Shown one piece after another: positions 17,728 through 26,141 of a stretch of 64,000 bases of DNA. A program made the translations under genes and the position numbers. How positions within the stretch are numbered: the first letter of the stretch is position 1; the number at the start of each line of letters is the position of its first letter. The DNA lies in contig NZ_LT670817.1 in NCBI RefSeq assembly GCF_900129425.1, positions 1,054,001 to 1,118,000 on the forward strand. The letters are read 5' to 3'. A model generated the notes under the pieces. It did no database searches. It was not told the DNA's origin and saw nothing but the letters and a program-made list of their open reading frames with translations. The DNA is from Bradyrhizobium erythrophlei. GTDB taxonomy: Bacteria > Pseudomonadota > Alphaproteobacteria > Rhizobiales > Xanthobacteraceae.

Positions 17728-19043
17728 TGCCGGGCAGGAAGGGTGTTTCCAATTCGGAAGAGCGTCCCCCCATCGATCTCCATGGTTTGGTTCGGGAACT
17801 CTTTCCGATCAACCGAAGCCTTACCGGAGCGGGCGTTCGCGAAACGCTGGCGACCCTGGCTCGACATATTCAATTAGAGGTCACGGAAGTTCCCAGTGGG
17901 ACTGCGGTGCTCGATTGGCAAGTCCCGCTGGAATGGAACATCCGGAGCGCGACAATCAGGGCGCTCGACGGTCGGTATCTCGTTAATTTTGCGGACAACA
18001 ATCTGCACATCGTAGGCTACAGCAAGCCGATACGTAAAGAGGTAAGCCGCGCTGAGCTTGCGCAGCACGTCCACACGCTTCCCGACCAACCCGAGCTTAT
18101 TCCCTATCGCACGGGTTACTTCGCCGACGATTGGGGATTCTGCATGCCGGACAATCTTTGGCGAACGATGCAGGACGAATTTTACCGCATCGACATCGAC
18201 AGCGATCTTTCGCCGGGATCTCTTACCTATGGGGAGCTGTTTTTGCCAGGGCAGATGCCGGAGGAAGTGCTGATCACCGCTCACCTCTGCCATCCCAGTC
18301 TGGCAAACGACAATCTTTCCGGGATTGCAGTCGCCCTGGCGCTGGCAATGAGGCAAGCGCGGCTTCCACGGCGACTTGGCTACCGCTTTCTGTTCATTCC
18401 AGCGACCATAGGCGCAATCACGTGGCTCGCTCGCAACGAGGGACATCTCGCCAAAATTCGATATGGGCTGGTATTGACGTGTGTCGGCGACGCGGGCCAG
18501 TTCCATTACAAGCGGAGCCGTAGCGGCGCATCAATCGACAGTGCCGTCGCCCACGTTCTTCGCCATTCCGGTCACTCGCACGAAATCGTGCCTTTTAATC
18601 CTTATGGCTATGACGAGAGACAATTTTGTTCGCCGGCCTTCGATCTTCCGGTGGGCTGCCTGATGCGCAGCGTTCATGGGACTTTCCCGGAATACCACAC
18701 GTCGGCAGACAATACCGATTTTGTGAAACCCGACGCACTAGATCAATCCTACGAGGTGTTGGCTGCTTTGCTCGACCTGCTCGATGCTAACTGGAGCTAT
18801 GTACGAACCGACGGCAGGGGCGAACCCCAACTAGGCCGTCGTGGGCTCTATCGGGCGATCGCAGGGCAAAAGGAGGCAGGCGGCGCCAGCCAAATGGACC
18901 TTTTGTGGCTTCTGAATCTGGCTGACGGTAAGTACAGCTTGCTCGAAATTGCAGAGCGCGCTGGCATACCATTCGGTCGCCTTCAGAAAGCCGTCCGCCT
19001 CGCACTGGATGCTGATCTCATCCGAGAGGTTGTTCTCGATTAG
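17727..19043 (+). CDS. DUF4910 aminopeptidase-like protein with C-terminal winged-helix part
   Basis: 438 residues. The N-terminal LFPINRSLTG and DWQVPLEWNI segments are typical of the DUF4910/DUF2172 family. The M28-like zinc-site residues follow: AHLCHPSLANDNLSG (His, Asp), LTCVGD (Asp) and EYHTSADN (His). The stretch expected to hold the general-base Glu reads FIPATIGA, so Ala may sit at that place; this needs an alignment. The last about 75 residues resemble a small winged helix (LLEIAERAGIPFGRLQKA). The gene is coupled to the RfbC-like gene by a one-base overlap. Such proteins recur in surface-polysaccharide clusters; the substrate is unknown, and an amide-linked sugar substituent is one guess. 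Confidence 0.8.
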   Translation: MPGRKGVSNSEERPPIDLHGLVRELFPINRSLTGAGVRETLATLARHIQLEVTEVPSGTAVLDWQVPLEWNIRSATIRALDGRYLVNFADNNLHIVGYSKPIRKEVSRAELAQHVHTLPDQPELIPYRTGYFADDWGFCMPDNLWRTMQDEFYRIDIDSDLSPGSLTYGELFLPGQMPEEVLITAHLCHPSLANDNLSGIAVALALAMRQARLPRRLGYRFLFIPATIGAITWLARNEGHLAKIRYGLVLTCVGDAGQFHYKRSRSGASIDSAVAHVLRHSGHSHEIVPFNPYGYDERQFCSPAFDLPVGCLMRSVHGTFPEYHTSADNTDFVKPDALDQSYEVLAALLDLLDANWSYVRTDGRGEPQLGRRGLYRAIAGQKEAGGASQMDLLWLLNLADGKYSLLEIAERAGIPFGRLQKAVRLALDADLIREVVLD

Positions 19044-19299
19044 CAGCGCCTGTCTCACGTCAGCAGGGTAAGAACTGCGGCGCCAGTTTGATCCACGAAC
19101 CTGAAGTTCCGGCTACGCCGCCGATCAAGATTAGGCGTGAGATTGTCCCGCGCTCTCTTGGTTTCCAGCGGTGAAGCCGCCTATTGGGGGCGGCGGCGTC
19201 GAACGCGGCAGATTACTGATCTGTCCCCGGGCTGCGTGAGGCGGTTGATATTCGCACATTGTGCAGAAGAACGACAAGTTACCCAACTGGGCCGACTTT

Positions 19300-20175
19300 C
19301 TATTCCGCAGTAAGCGGGATTTGCGTCAGCTCAGCGATAGGCTTGCCGTAATCTGGATGAGCGAACAGGTGGGCGACAAAAATCTGTTCATGCCATATTT
19401 GAGGAATTCGCCTATTCGAAAACCGTAGACCGCTGACAGGCGCAATTTTGATGCTCTCATGGTTCGCGTTAAATTCCTTGATCGCCAGCAGCTCACCGGT
19501 AAATTCGTTGTAGGCCCAATCAATATCGCCCACCATATCGTCGAAGTAGCAGGCAACCCGAGGCAACAGATACCGATGCTTTGTCTCGAAAATCTTTAAC
19601 GCCGTGACCGTCGAGGAATAGTAATCGAGATCGAAAGCTATAAATCCGATGGGCGGAGGATTCTCTTGCTCGACAAAGCCTCGCAGGGTTTGCGCAACGT
19701 CGCCGAGGATCAGCCTGGCTGACTTGAGACGAGCTTTCAGTTTGGGGACGTCCATGGCAAAATAGCCGGATTGCCAAAGATAAGGCATGTCGCGGTAGTC
19801 CTGCGGCGCTGGCATGCCCTTTCCGGTATCAAAGCCGAACACCATGACCTCAACGCCGGTCTCAGCGTGGACTGCTTCGGCATGTCGTTCCATTGCCACG
19901 AGCCCCGCGCCGCCGGCAACACCAAATTCGATGCATGAAATGCGCGAATACCCGAGCTTCCGTGCGAGCATCGCAGACTGCAGCATACAATGTCCGTAAT
20001 GCGCCCGATCGATCGTGCCGTAATCGAGTTTGCGTTGATAAGTTTTTACAATGCCGAAACGTCGATCGAGGGCTCGGATGAGAAGATAGCGAGCCGGGAT
20101 CGGATCTTGCGAGAGTAGGGTGCGTTGCAACGACCTGCGTAATCCACCGGTCAGCCTGTTTTCACGAAGCGACAT
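19300..20175 (-). CDS. TylF-like class I SAM-dependent methyltransferase candidate
   Basis: 291 residues from ATG 20175. The central part has a SAM-binding-like motif (CIEFGVAGGAGLVAM) followed by VFGFDTGKGMP. GFIAFDLDYYSSTVTAL then gives a metal-binding Asp-rich strand like that of TylF/MacO-type O-methyltransferases, and YFDDMVGD resembles their second metal motif. The likely role is O-methylation of a sugar. The assignment comes from motifs only, and the family is loosely conserved. It is convergent with the DUF4910 gene and divergent from the acylation cassette. Confidence 0.65.
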   Translation of the reverse strand: MSLRENRLTGGLRRSLQRTLLSQDPIPARYLLIRALDRRFGIVKTYQRKLDYGTIDRAHYGHCMLQSAMLARKLGYSRISCIEFGVAGGAGLVAMERHAEAVHAETGVEVMVFGFDTGKGMPAPQDYRDMPYLWQSGYFAMDVPKLKARLKSARLILGDVAQTLRGFVEQENPPPIGFIAFDLDYYSSTVTALKIFETKHRYLLPRVACYFDDMVGDIDWAYNEFTGELLAIKEFNANHESIKIAPVSGLRFSNRRIPQIWHEQIFVAHLFAHPDYGKPIAELTQIPLTAE

Positions 20176-20495
20176 CTATCCCTCGAAAAAATTATACCCG
20201 TCTCCCCGAATCAATTTTTGATTGTTCGTTTTTCACGATGTCCGGAGAACCGCCCAGCACCGATCGCCACCGGAGGTGAGCAAATACAGCCAACACATCC
20301 TTTTGAGAGTCTTAACGGGCTCCATTGGATAGTGACCTCGTTCGACCAATATCTCGGGCCGCGCGCGGAATTAGCCTTTTAGATTAACTTGGAACAAGTT
20401 GAAAACAAATAATAGCCGGGGCAGGTAATTCTTCTGTTGAATTTAATGCCCATCCAGTTAAGATTTAATCTGTTTAATTGTTACGAAGGGCATGC
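20176..20495. other. AT-rich divergent intergenic region before the acylation cassette
   Basis: About 320 bases, AT-rich in the right half (20,370-20,480). Apart from a candidate promoter (separate entry) and the RBS for the SGNH gene, nothing is recognisable. Confidence 0.45.
20437..20464 (+). promoter_or_regulatory. candidate sigma70-type promoter for the SGNH-MBOAT-FkbH-ACP operon
   Basis: TTGAAT (20437-20442) and TAAGAT (20459-20464) are separated by 16 bases, about 30 bases ahead of the start codon. The match is reasonable in an AT-rich stretch, but no transcript evidence is available. Confidence 0.35.
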
Positions 20496-21641
20496 ATGGG
20501 TTCGTACCGCGCAATCAAGCGCCTTCTTTCAACTGAAGGCGGGCGAGCCCGCATCATCTCGGCGTTAAATCGGTCTGTGCGCCAGTCTTCGCCCGTTGCC
20601 GCGGTGCAAGTCGTGCCTTGCCGGGCGCACGACCGCAGCTATCCCAGCCGTGAGGTCGAAGCGGTAGTCCCGCCTGAACAGCAATGGAAATCCACTTCGA
20701 CCTACTTTCTTGCATGTCTTGGAACCGTATTGGGTTGTTATGCTCTTTTCTTGAGCGGCCTCTTGCTGTTACGGGCGAGTGGCAACCTCCCCCCGCCGAT
20801 CGTCACGAACAATTTGTGCTTCGACGAGAAGATCCACTGGATGAGCTACGAGCTTCCATCATCCACTCCCGATCTATTGGTATTTGGTTCCTCGGTCGCA
20901 TGGCGGCATTTTGACGGCGGCCAGGCCATTGAATCGGGTTTGGCGAAAAATCCATACAATTTGGGATTTTGTGGCATGCGCTTGAGTCAGACGGCATTCG
21001 TTGCGAGGTATTTTCTGACCAAACAAAAATTCCAATATCCGGCTCGCGCGGTTGTCATTGTGTCACCTCAGGATTTCGAGGGCTGCCCCGGTTCGGAAGA
21101 ACAAGTGTTTTCGAAACCAGATGCCGATGTGGCTATCTTTTCGCAGACGCACGGATGGGAACTGTATTTGAAAAATGTCGATCCGGTGCCGTTTGTAAGA
21201 AATGCAAGCGCAGTCAAGGCGATGCGAAGCGGCGCGAATGACTTAAACCGCCTGATGTTTACCAAATATGGTGATGGTCCCGTTGACAGCACCCACAGTC
21301 GCGATCTGACCTACGGTCCTGTCACGAATCTGAAGCAGGAATGTTTCGTCGCTCTAAAGGACCTCGTCCAGCAATTTTCCGGTCACAAGATGCAGACCAT
21401 GCTTGTTCTGACGCCGATCAGCCCTCAATGGCTTTCGAGGTACGATCCGGACCGCCGTATTCTGGGTGAAGTGCGATCCCGCTTGTCAGAAGCACTGAAG
21501 GACTCCGATGTGCGGGTTTGGGATGCAAGCGAGAACAAATCGTTTTCTGAATTGGATTTCACCGACGCTATTCACTTGCGGTGGTCTGCGGTAAGACGGT
21601 TCATGACCGCGATGGCCGGCTTCGCAACTAACGGCACGTGA
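20496..21641 (+). CDS. membrane-anchored SGNH-like protein of polysaccharide O-acylation (AlgX/AlgJ-like)
   Basis: 381 residues from ATG 20496, chosen for GAAGGG six bases upstream; a TTG at 20478 would add six residues. After a basic cytoplasmic N-terminus there is one membrane segment (about residues 68-90). The remainder should be periplasmic. SGNH features: block I VFGSSVAWRHF with the candidate Ser, an N-containing YNLGFCGMRLSQ segment, and a C-terminal DAIHLRW carrying the Asp-x-x-His pair. This fits the periplasmic partner of MBOAT acyltransferases, which receives the acyl group from the membrane enzyme and passes it to the polymer. The MBOAT gene begins 12 bases downstream. Confidence 0.8.
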   Translation: MGSYRAIKRLLSTEGGRARIISALNRSVRQSSPVAAVQVVPCRAHDRSYPSREVEAVVPPEQQWKSTSTYFLACLGTVLGCYALFLSGLLLLRASGNLPPPIVTNNLCFDEKIHWMSYELPSSTPDLLVFGSSVAWRHFDGGQAIESGLAKNPYNLGFCGMRLSQTAFVARYFLTKQKFQYPARAVVIVSPQDFEGCPGSEEQVFSKPDADVAIFSQTHGWELYLKNVDPVPFVRNASAVKAMRSGANDLNRLMFTKYGDGPVDSTHSRDLTYGPVTNLKQECFVALKDLVQQFSGHKMQTMLVLTPISPQWLSRYDPDRRILGEVRSRLSEALKDSDVRVWDASENKSFSELDFTDAIHLRWSAVRRFMTAMAGFATNGT

Positions 21642-21653
21642 GCGGATAGACGA

Positions 21654-23276
21654 ATGCTGTTCAACTCTCCCGAGTTTCTTCTTGGCCTTTTGCCAATCTC
21701 TTTGCTCGTTTTTTTCTGCTTTGGCGTTATGGGATTTCATCGCACCGCCATCATGTGGCTCACGGCCGTTTCGCTGTTCTTTTATGGTTGGTGGAATATC
21801 TCTTACGTTCCCCTTCTGTTGTGTTCGGTCTCGTTCAATTTCTTGATTGGCGAAATACTTCGCGGGGGTGGTTCCCGGGGCTGGGTTGGCCTGGGCGTTG
21901 CCGGAAACGTCATCCTCCTCGGCTATTATAAATATTCCGGCTTTTTAGGGCAGGTCATTTCCGACGTTGCAGGTCTTAGCTGGACCGTTCCTGCCGTCAT
22001 ACTTCCGTTGGCGATATCGTTTTTCACGTTCCAGCAGATTGCCTATCTTGTCGACTGTCGTGCCGGGCTGGTGAAAGAGAGCAGCTTTTTGAATTATGCG
22101 GCGTTCGTAACATTTTTCCCGCATTTGATTGCAGGACCCATCACCCATCACAAGGAGATCATTCCGCAACTCCAATCGATGCGCATTTTCAGGCCGCAGC
22201 CGCTTCTGCTCGCGCTGGGTGCAACGATCTTCCTGGTGGGGCTCTTTAAGAAGGTTGCTATTGCCGACTTCCTCGCGCGCTTTGCAAATCCGGTATTTGA
22301 GGCGGCAGCGAACAATCAGCCGTTGACTGCGATCGATTCCTGGATCGGGGCGTTTGCTTATACCCTTCAACTTTACTTCGACTTCTCCGGCTATTCGGAC
22401 ATGGCGATCGGCGCTGGATTGCTGTTTGGCATACATCTGCCGCAAAATTTTTCGTCGCCATTGAGGTCAACGAACATCGTAGAGTTCTGGCAGCGTTGGC
22501 ACATGACGCTGACCCGCTTCATTACGTCATACATATATAATCCGATCGTTTTTTCCTGGAGCAGGTGGCGGGTTCGTCAAAAATTGCCCTTGGTTCAGCC
22601 TGGCCGCACCAAACTGGGAGCGTTTGTTTCGCTGATTCTGGTGCCTGTTATGCTATCGATGTCGATTTCGGGCATTTGGCATGGGGCAGGTTATCAGTTC
22701 GTCCTGTTCGGTGCGCTGCACGGCACATACATTGTTATCTATCACTCGTGGCGGGAAATAAAGTTGCGAATGTGGCCTGCTGGTTCCTTGAAGTTTCCGC
22801 CTGGGCGTCCATTGGCAATCGGGCTTACTCTGGTCTGCGTTGTCCTAAGCATGGTGCTATTTCGATCGGTGAGCGCAACTGCTGCATTCCACATGTTCTC
22901 CTGCATGTTCGGAGCCAACGGCATTGTCGTCCCCCAAGGCGTGGCAAATCTTCCGGTGATCGGTACTTTGGTACATGTGTTGGAGTTGAAAGTTGGAAAG
23001 CAGATGTTTCTCTATTCTGATCCGCTAATGTTGATCGGCCCGCTGTTGGTGCTCGTTATGATTGCTCCGAACATCTACGAACTGATGGGGGACTATGAGA
23101 CGGCTCTAACGACAAAATCGTCGAAGCCTGAAGGTGCTTTTGGCAGACTATCTCTGTCGGAACTGCGGTGGCGTCCGAACTTCAGATATTCGTTTTTCAT
23201 CGGAATCCTGGCGTTTATAAGCGTGGCCAAGCTGATGTCGAATGCGCCTTCGGAGTTTATCTATTTTCGCTTCTGA
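21654..23276 (+). CDS. AlgI-like MBOAT O-acyltransferase
   Basis: 540 residues with about ten or more hydrophobic segments, beginning with the typical MLFNSPEFL. Conserved MBOAT residues are present: LYFDFSGYSDMAIG, FWQRWHMTLTRF and SGIWHGAG with the invariant His. An inner-membrane enzyme of the AlgI/PatA group, which moves an acyl group from a cytoplasmic donor across the membrane for O-acylation of polysaccharide. The usual donor is acetyl-CoA. Here the downstream FkbH-like protein and acyl carrier protein suggest a carrier-protein-bound donor instead. The spacing to neighbours is 12 and 10 bases, so they form one operon. Confidence 0.9.
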   Translation: MLFNSPEFLLGLLPISLLVFFCFGVMGFHRTAIMWLTAVSLFFYGWWNISYVPLLLCSVSFNFLIGEILRGGGSRGWVGLGVAGNVILLGYYKYSGFLGQVISDVAGLSWTVPAVILPLAISFFTFQQIAYLVDCRAGLVKESSFLNYAAFVTFFPHLIAGPITHHKEIIPQLQSMRIFRPQPLLLALGATIFLVGLFKKVAIADFLARFANPVFEAAANNQPLTAIDSWIGAFAYTLQLYFDFSGYSDMAIGAGLLFGIHLPQNFSSPLRSTNIVEFWQRWHMTLTRFITSYIYNPIVFSWSRWRVRQKLPLVQPGRTKLGAFVSLILVPVMLSMSISGIWHGAGYQFVLFGALHGTYIVIYHSWREIKLRMWPAGSLKFPPGRPLAIGLTLVCVVLSMVLFRSVSATAAFHMFSCMFGANGIVVPQGVANLPVIGTLVHVLELKVGKQMFLYSDPLMLIGPLLVLVMIAPNIYELMGDYETALTTKSSKPEGAFGRLSLSELRWRPNFRYSFFIGILAFISVAKLMSNAPSEFIYFRF

Positions 23277-23286
23277 AAGGGCTCTC

Positions 23287-25248
23287 ATGGAATTTCATCA
23301 TTGGCTTCCGGTCTGTGGGACCTTCGCTTCGCAACTGAAGGAACTGGACGATGCGCCGCCAGCTCAGCAAATAGCTAGACTAAAATATCTCTCTCAATGT
23401 CGGCTCGATTTCATTAAGACCAACGCCCTAGCAGAAAGGATAGAAAACTTAATTCCAGGGTTGACCACGGACAACGCAGTCGAGTGCGGTCCAGCTGTGA
23501 ACGTTGCCCTTCTTTCATCACACACAATGTCTCACCTGACGGGCGGGATCATCGTGGGTTCTCTTAGAAGAGGCTTCAAGGCGAATCTGTTCGTCGGCCA
23601 ATATGGACTCTACCGCACCGAGCTCCTTGAGCCAGATCCAGGTTTACAGGCCTTTGCACCGAACGTTATTGTTATCGCGACAGATATTCATGATCTCAAC
23701 ATTGAGATTGCGTTGGATGCAAGTGATGGCGAGGTTATGTCTGCCGTCGACGCAAAAATCTCGGAACTTGTTGAGATCTGGCGGCACGCAAAGCGTAATT
23801 TCAAAGCCACCATTGTTCACCAGACCTTGCTCAACACGCACTACCAGATGTTTGGATCGTACGAAGGTTTGCTTCCCGGCACGCCCTACAATGTAATTGA
23901 ACGGTACAATACCCGGTTGCGCGAAGCCGCTTCGCGAGAGAGGGTTCTTCTCCTTGATATCGATCTGCAGGCCGCCATAAAGGGCCGCGAGAATATAGTG
24001 GATCTGGTACGTTGGCATCAGGCGAAGCAACTTGTGAGCCCCATCCTGGCGCCGTGGTACGGCGACTTGCTCGCGAGAGTAATAGCGGCAGTTCACGGAT
24101 TGTCCAAAAAAGCAATCGTGCTGGACCTTGATAACACGCTGTGGGGTGGGGTTGTTGGCGATGATGGCATCGAGGGGATAGTACTGGGGCAAGGAAGCGC
24201 GGCTGGCGAGGCATACGTCGATTTGCAAAAATACCTGCTGCTTCTTAACCGGCGTGGAATTATTTTGGCGGTTTGTTCGAAGAATGACACCGCCGTTGCC
24301 GAGGGTGCATTCGTCAATCATCCCGACATGGTGTTGCGGCGGGAAGACGTCGCGTCGTTTGTCGCGAATTGGGATGATAAAGCAACCAATATACACCGGA
24401 TAGCGGCGGAATTGAACATAGGGCTCGATAGCCTTGTCTTCGTCGATGATAACCCTGCCGAACGGGACATTATACGGCGAGAGCTGCCAATGGTGGCGGT
24501 TCCGGAACTTCCGCGCGATGTAGCCCACTATGCATCATATCTGAGTGATGCGGGGTATTTTGAAGCCGCAAGCTTTTCCCAGGAGGACAGAGAACGCGCC
24601 AGCCTTTACAACGCTAATTCCATCAGGCAGCAAGGGTTAAGCCAGGCTACGGACATCGAAGGGTTCCTGAAGAGTCTGAAGATGAGACTCGAGGTTGGGC
24701 CTGTTTCGAAAATGAACATTGGGCGCGTAACCCAGCTCACGAATAAGACGAACCAATTTAATCTCCGCGCAGTGAAATACACGGAGCAGGAGGTCAACCG
24801 TCTGGCGCAAGATCCGCGATCGTTGGCTCTCCAGTTTCGATTGAAGGACAAGTTTGGCGATAATGGTATAATCGCTGTAGTTATAGCGCGACCGGACGAG
24901 CGTTGGCCGGACGACACCCTTTTTATAGACACTTGGCTGATGAGTTGCAGAGTCCTCAGCCGAGGGGTCGAAGCAGCGACGCTTGAAGCATTGAGCAAAT
25001 GCGCGATGCAAATGGGAATTAGGCGTCTGGTTGGCGAGTATCGATCCACCAGCAAGAATAAAATGGTATCGAACCACTACGGAAAGCTTGGTTTTCTGCC
25101 CTTACACAGCAGCGACAGCGATGAATCGTCGTCGACAGTCTGGTGTATGGACTTATCGCAAATTGAGAAATGCCCGCATCACATTGAGGTAATCATTGCA
25201 CATGTCCAGGGAACAGATCTATGCCGAGCTCACGAAGATATTTCGTGA
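23287..25248 (+). CDS. FkbH-like HAD-IIIC phosphatase/acyl-ACP-forming protein
   Basis: 653 residues from ATG 23287 with AAAGGG upstream; an earlier in-frame start would lie inside the MBOAT gene. The N-terminal about 265 residues form an SGNH-like part (LLSSHTMSHL onward). The HAD-IIIC core follows: LDLDNTLWGG (about 279-288), SKNDTA, and VFVDDNPAERD (about 385). A GNAT-like region (about 505-640; LTNKTNQFNLR, WLMSCRVLSRGVE) ends the protein. Characterised FkbH members take 1,3-bisphosphoglycerate, remove a phosphate and load glyceryl onto an acyl carrier protein. The ACP gene starts inside its 3' end. That it makes glyceryl-ACP here is inference. Confidence 0.88.
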   Translation: MEFHHWLPVCGTFASQLKELDDAPPAQQIARLKYLSQCRLDFIKTNALAERIENLIPGLTTDNAVECGPAVNVALLSSHTMSHLTGGIIVGSLRRGFKANLFVGQYGLYRTELLEPDPGLQAFAPNVIVIATDIHDLNIEIALDASDGEVMSAVDAKISELVEIWRHAKRNFKATIVHQTLLNTHYQMFGSYEGLLPGTPYNVIERYNTRLREAASRERVLLLDIDLQAAIKGRENIVDLVRWHQAKQLVSPILAPWYGDLLARVIAAVHGLSKKAIVLDLDNTLWGGVVGDDGIEGIVLGQGSAAGEAYVDLQKYLLLLNRRGIILAVCSKNDTAVAEGAFVNHPDMVLRREDVASFVANWDDKATNIHRIAAELNIGLDSLVFVDDNPAERDIIRRELPMVAVPELPRDVAHYASYLSDAGYFEAASFSQEDRERASLYNANSIRQQGLSQATDIEGFLKSLKMRLEVGPVSKMNIGRVTQLTNKTNQFNLRAVKYTEQEVNRLAQDPRSLALQFRLKDKFGDNGIIAVVIARPDERWPDDTLFIDTWLMSCRVLSRGVEAATLEALSKCAMQMGIRRLVGEYRSTSKNKMVSNHYGKLGFLPLHSSDSDESSSTVWCMDLSQIEKCPHHIEVIIAHVQGTDLCRAHEDIS

Positions 25249-25447
25249 AGTCTTTCGGGATGAAAATCTAGTTATTGCCGGATCGACAACGGCGGAAGAT
25301 ATCTCCGGATGGGACAGCACCGCGCACGTCAACTTGCTGTTGGCGATTGAAATGCACATGGGAGTTACTTTTCATACGAGCGAAATCGACGAGATGCGGA
25401 CTGTGGGAGATCTGGTCGATGCAATTGAGCGAAAATTAGCCAAATAG
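25202..25447 (+). CDS. acyl carrier protein
   Basis: 81 residues, a normal ACP length, from ATG 25202, overlapping the FkbH-like gene by 47 bases. The phosphopantetheine site is GWDSTAHVNLLLAIE, with the modified Ser in the D-S context and a hydrophobic helix II after it. The protein is acidic, as usual. The overlap and position make it the dedicated carrier for the acyl group formed by the FkbH-like protein, rather than the fatty-acid ACP. The Asp-Ser-Thr (not Asp-Ser-Leu) context is also typical of such specialised carriers. Confidence 0.88.
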   Translation: MSREQIYAELTKIFREVFRDENLVIAGSTTAEDISGWDSTAHVNLLLAIEMHMGVTFHTSEIDEMRTVGDLVDAIERKLAK

Positions 25448-25539
25448 GATTTCAGTCTTGCGGGCGGGTTCGAAGCGTTAATTCAACGCCTGGTGTGGTG
25501 GCCCGGAACTGGCTGCCGAGCTTCATTGTGATTGATGAA

Positions 25540-25962
25540 ATGGAAAATTTTTTTGGTTTCAGGTTTCATCACTTGGGTCTGGCCGCGCAAACGCCCGACC
25601 CGGCAAAAAACTTTCTACTTGGGCTCGGCTATCGTGTTGGTGAAACCATCTTCGATCCCCTGCAGAACGTTCGATTAACGTTGTGCGAGCACCGATCAAT
25701 GCCGACGGTTGAGATTGTTAGTCGGGGGGAGGGTAAGGGGCCCTTGGATTACTTACTTTCCAGACATAGTGATGGTCTAATTTATCACCTCTGTTATTCG
25801 ACGGACGATCTGGACCGAGCACTTCAGGCAGTCATTGACGCCGGCTTGCGACCTCATTGCGTATCCGCTCCAAAGCCGGCTATCCTTTTTGCCGGCAAGA
25901 TGGTCTCGTTCTATCAGATAATTGGCATGGGCTTGATCGAAGTTATCGATGAAAGGGAATGA
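25540..25962 (+). CDS. VOC-family protein, methylmalonyl-CoA-epimerase-like
   Basis: 140 residues from ATG 25540; a GTG at 25495 would add 15. The two beta-alpha-beta-beta-beta units of the VOC fold are visible, with a full set of metal ligands as in methylmalonyl-CoA epimerase: His in FHHLGLA, Glu in TVEIVSRG, His in LIYHLCY and Glu in GLIEVID. These enzymes shift a proton at the carbon next to a thioester. Being 92 bases after the ACP gene, it may epimerise the ACP-bound acyl group before transfer. This is inferred from family and position; a glyoxalase-type lyase is an alternative. Confidence 0.75.
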   Translation: MENFFGFRFHHLGLAAQTPDPAKNFLLGLGYRVGETIFDPLQNVRLTLCEHRSMPTVEIVSRGEGKGPLDYLLSRHSDGLIYHLCYSTDDLDRALQAVIDAGLRPHCVSAPKPAILFAGKMVSFYQIIGMGLIEVIDERE

Positions 25963-26141
25963 TCGGCGACAGCAGATTGGCTGTAATTCAGCGCAGGTCA
26001 AGGCAACCCGAGAGCCGCCGGGATAAGTGTTTGAGCGTAAGGTAAGGGCTGGGGCGAAAAAAATTGTCTGCTCCGCATCGATTGTTGTGATCAGCACGGC
26101 TGCGCGAATAGGCTGAGATCAATCGAGTTTGCCAAGCAGGT

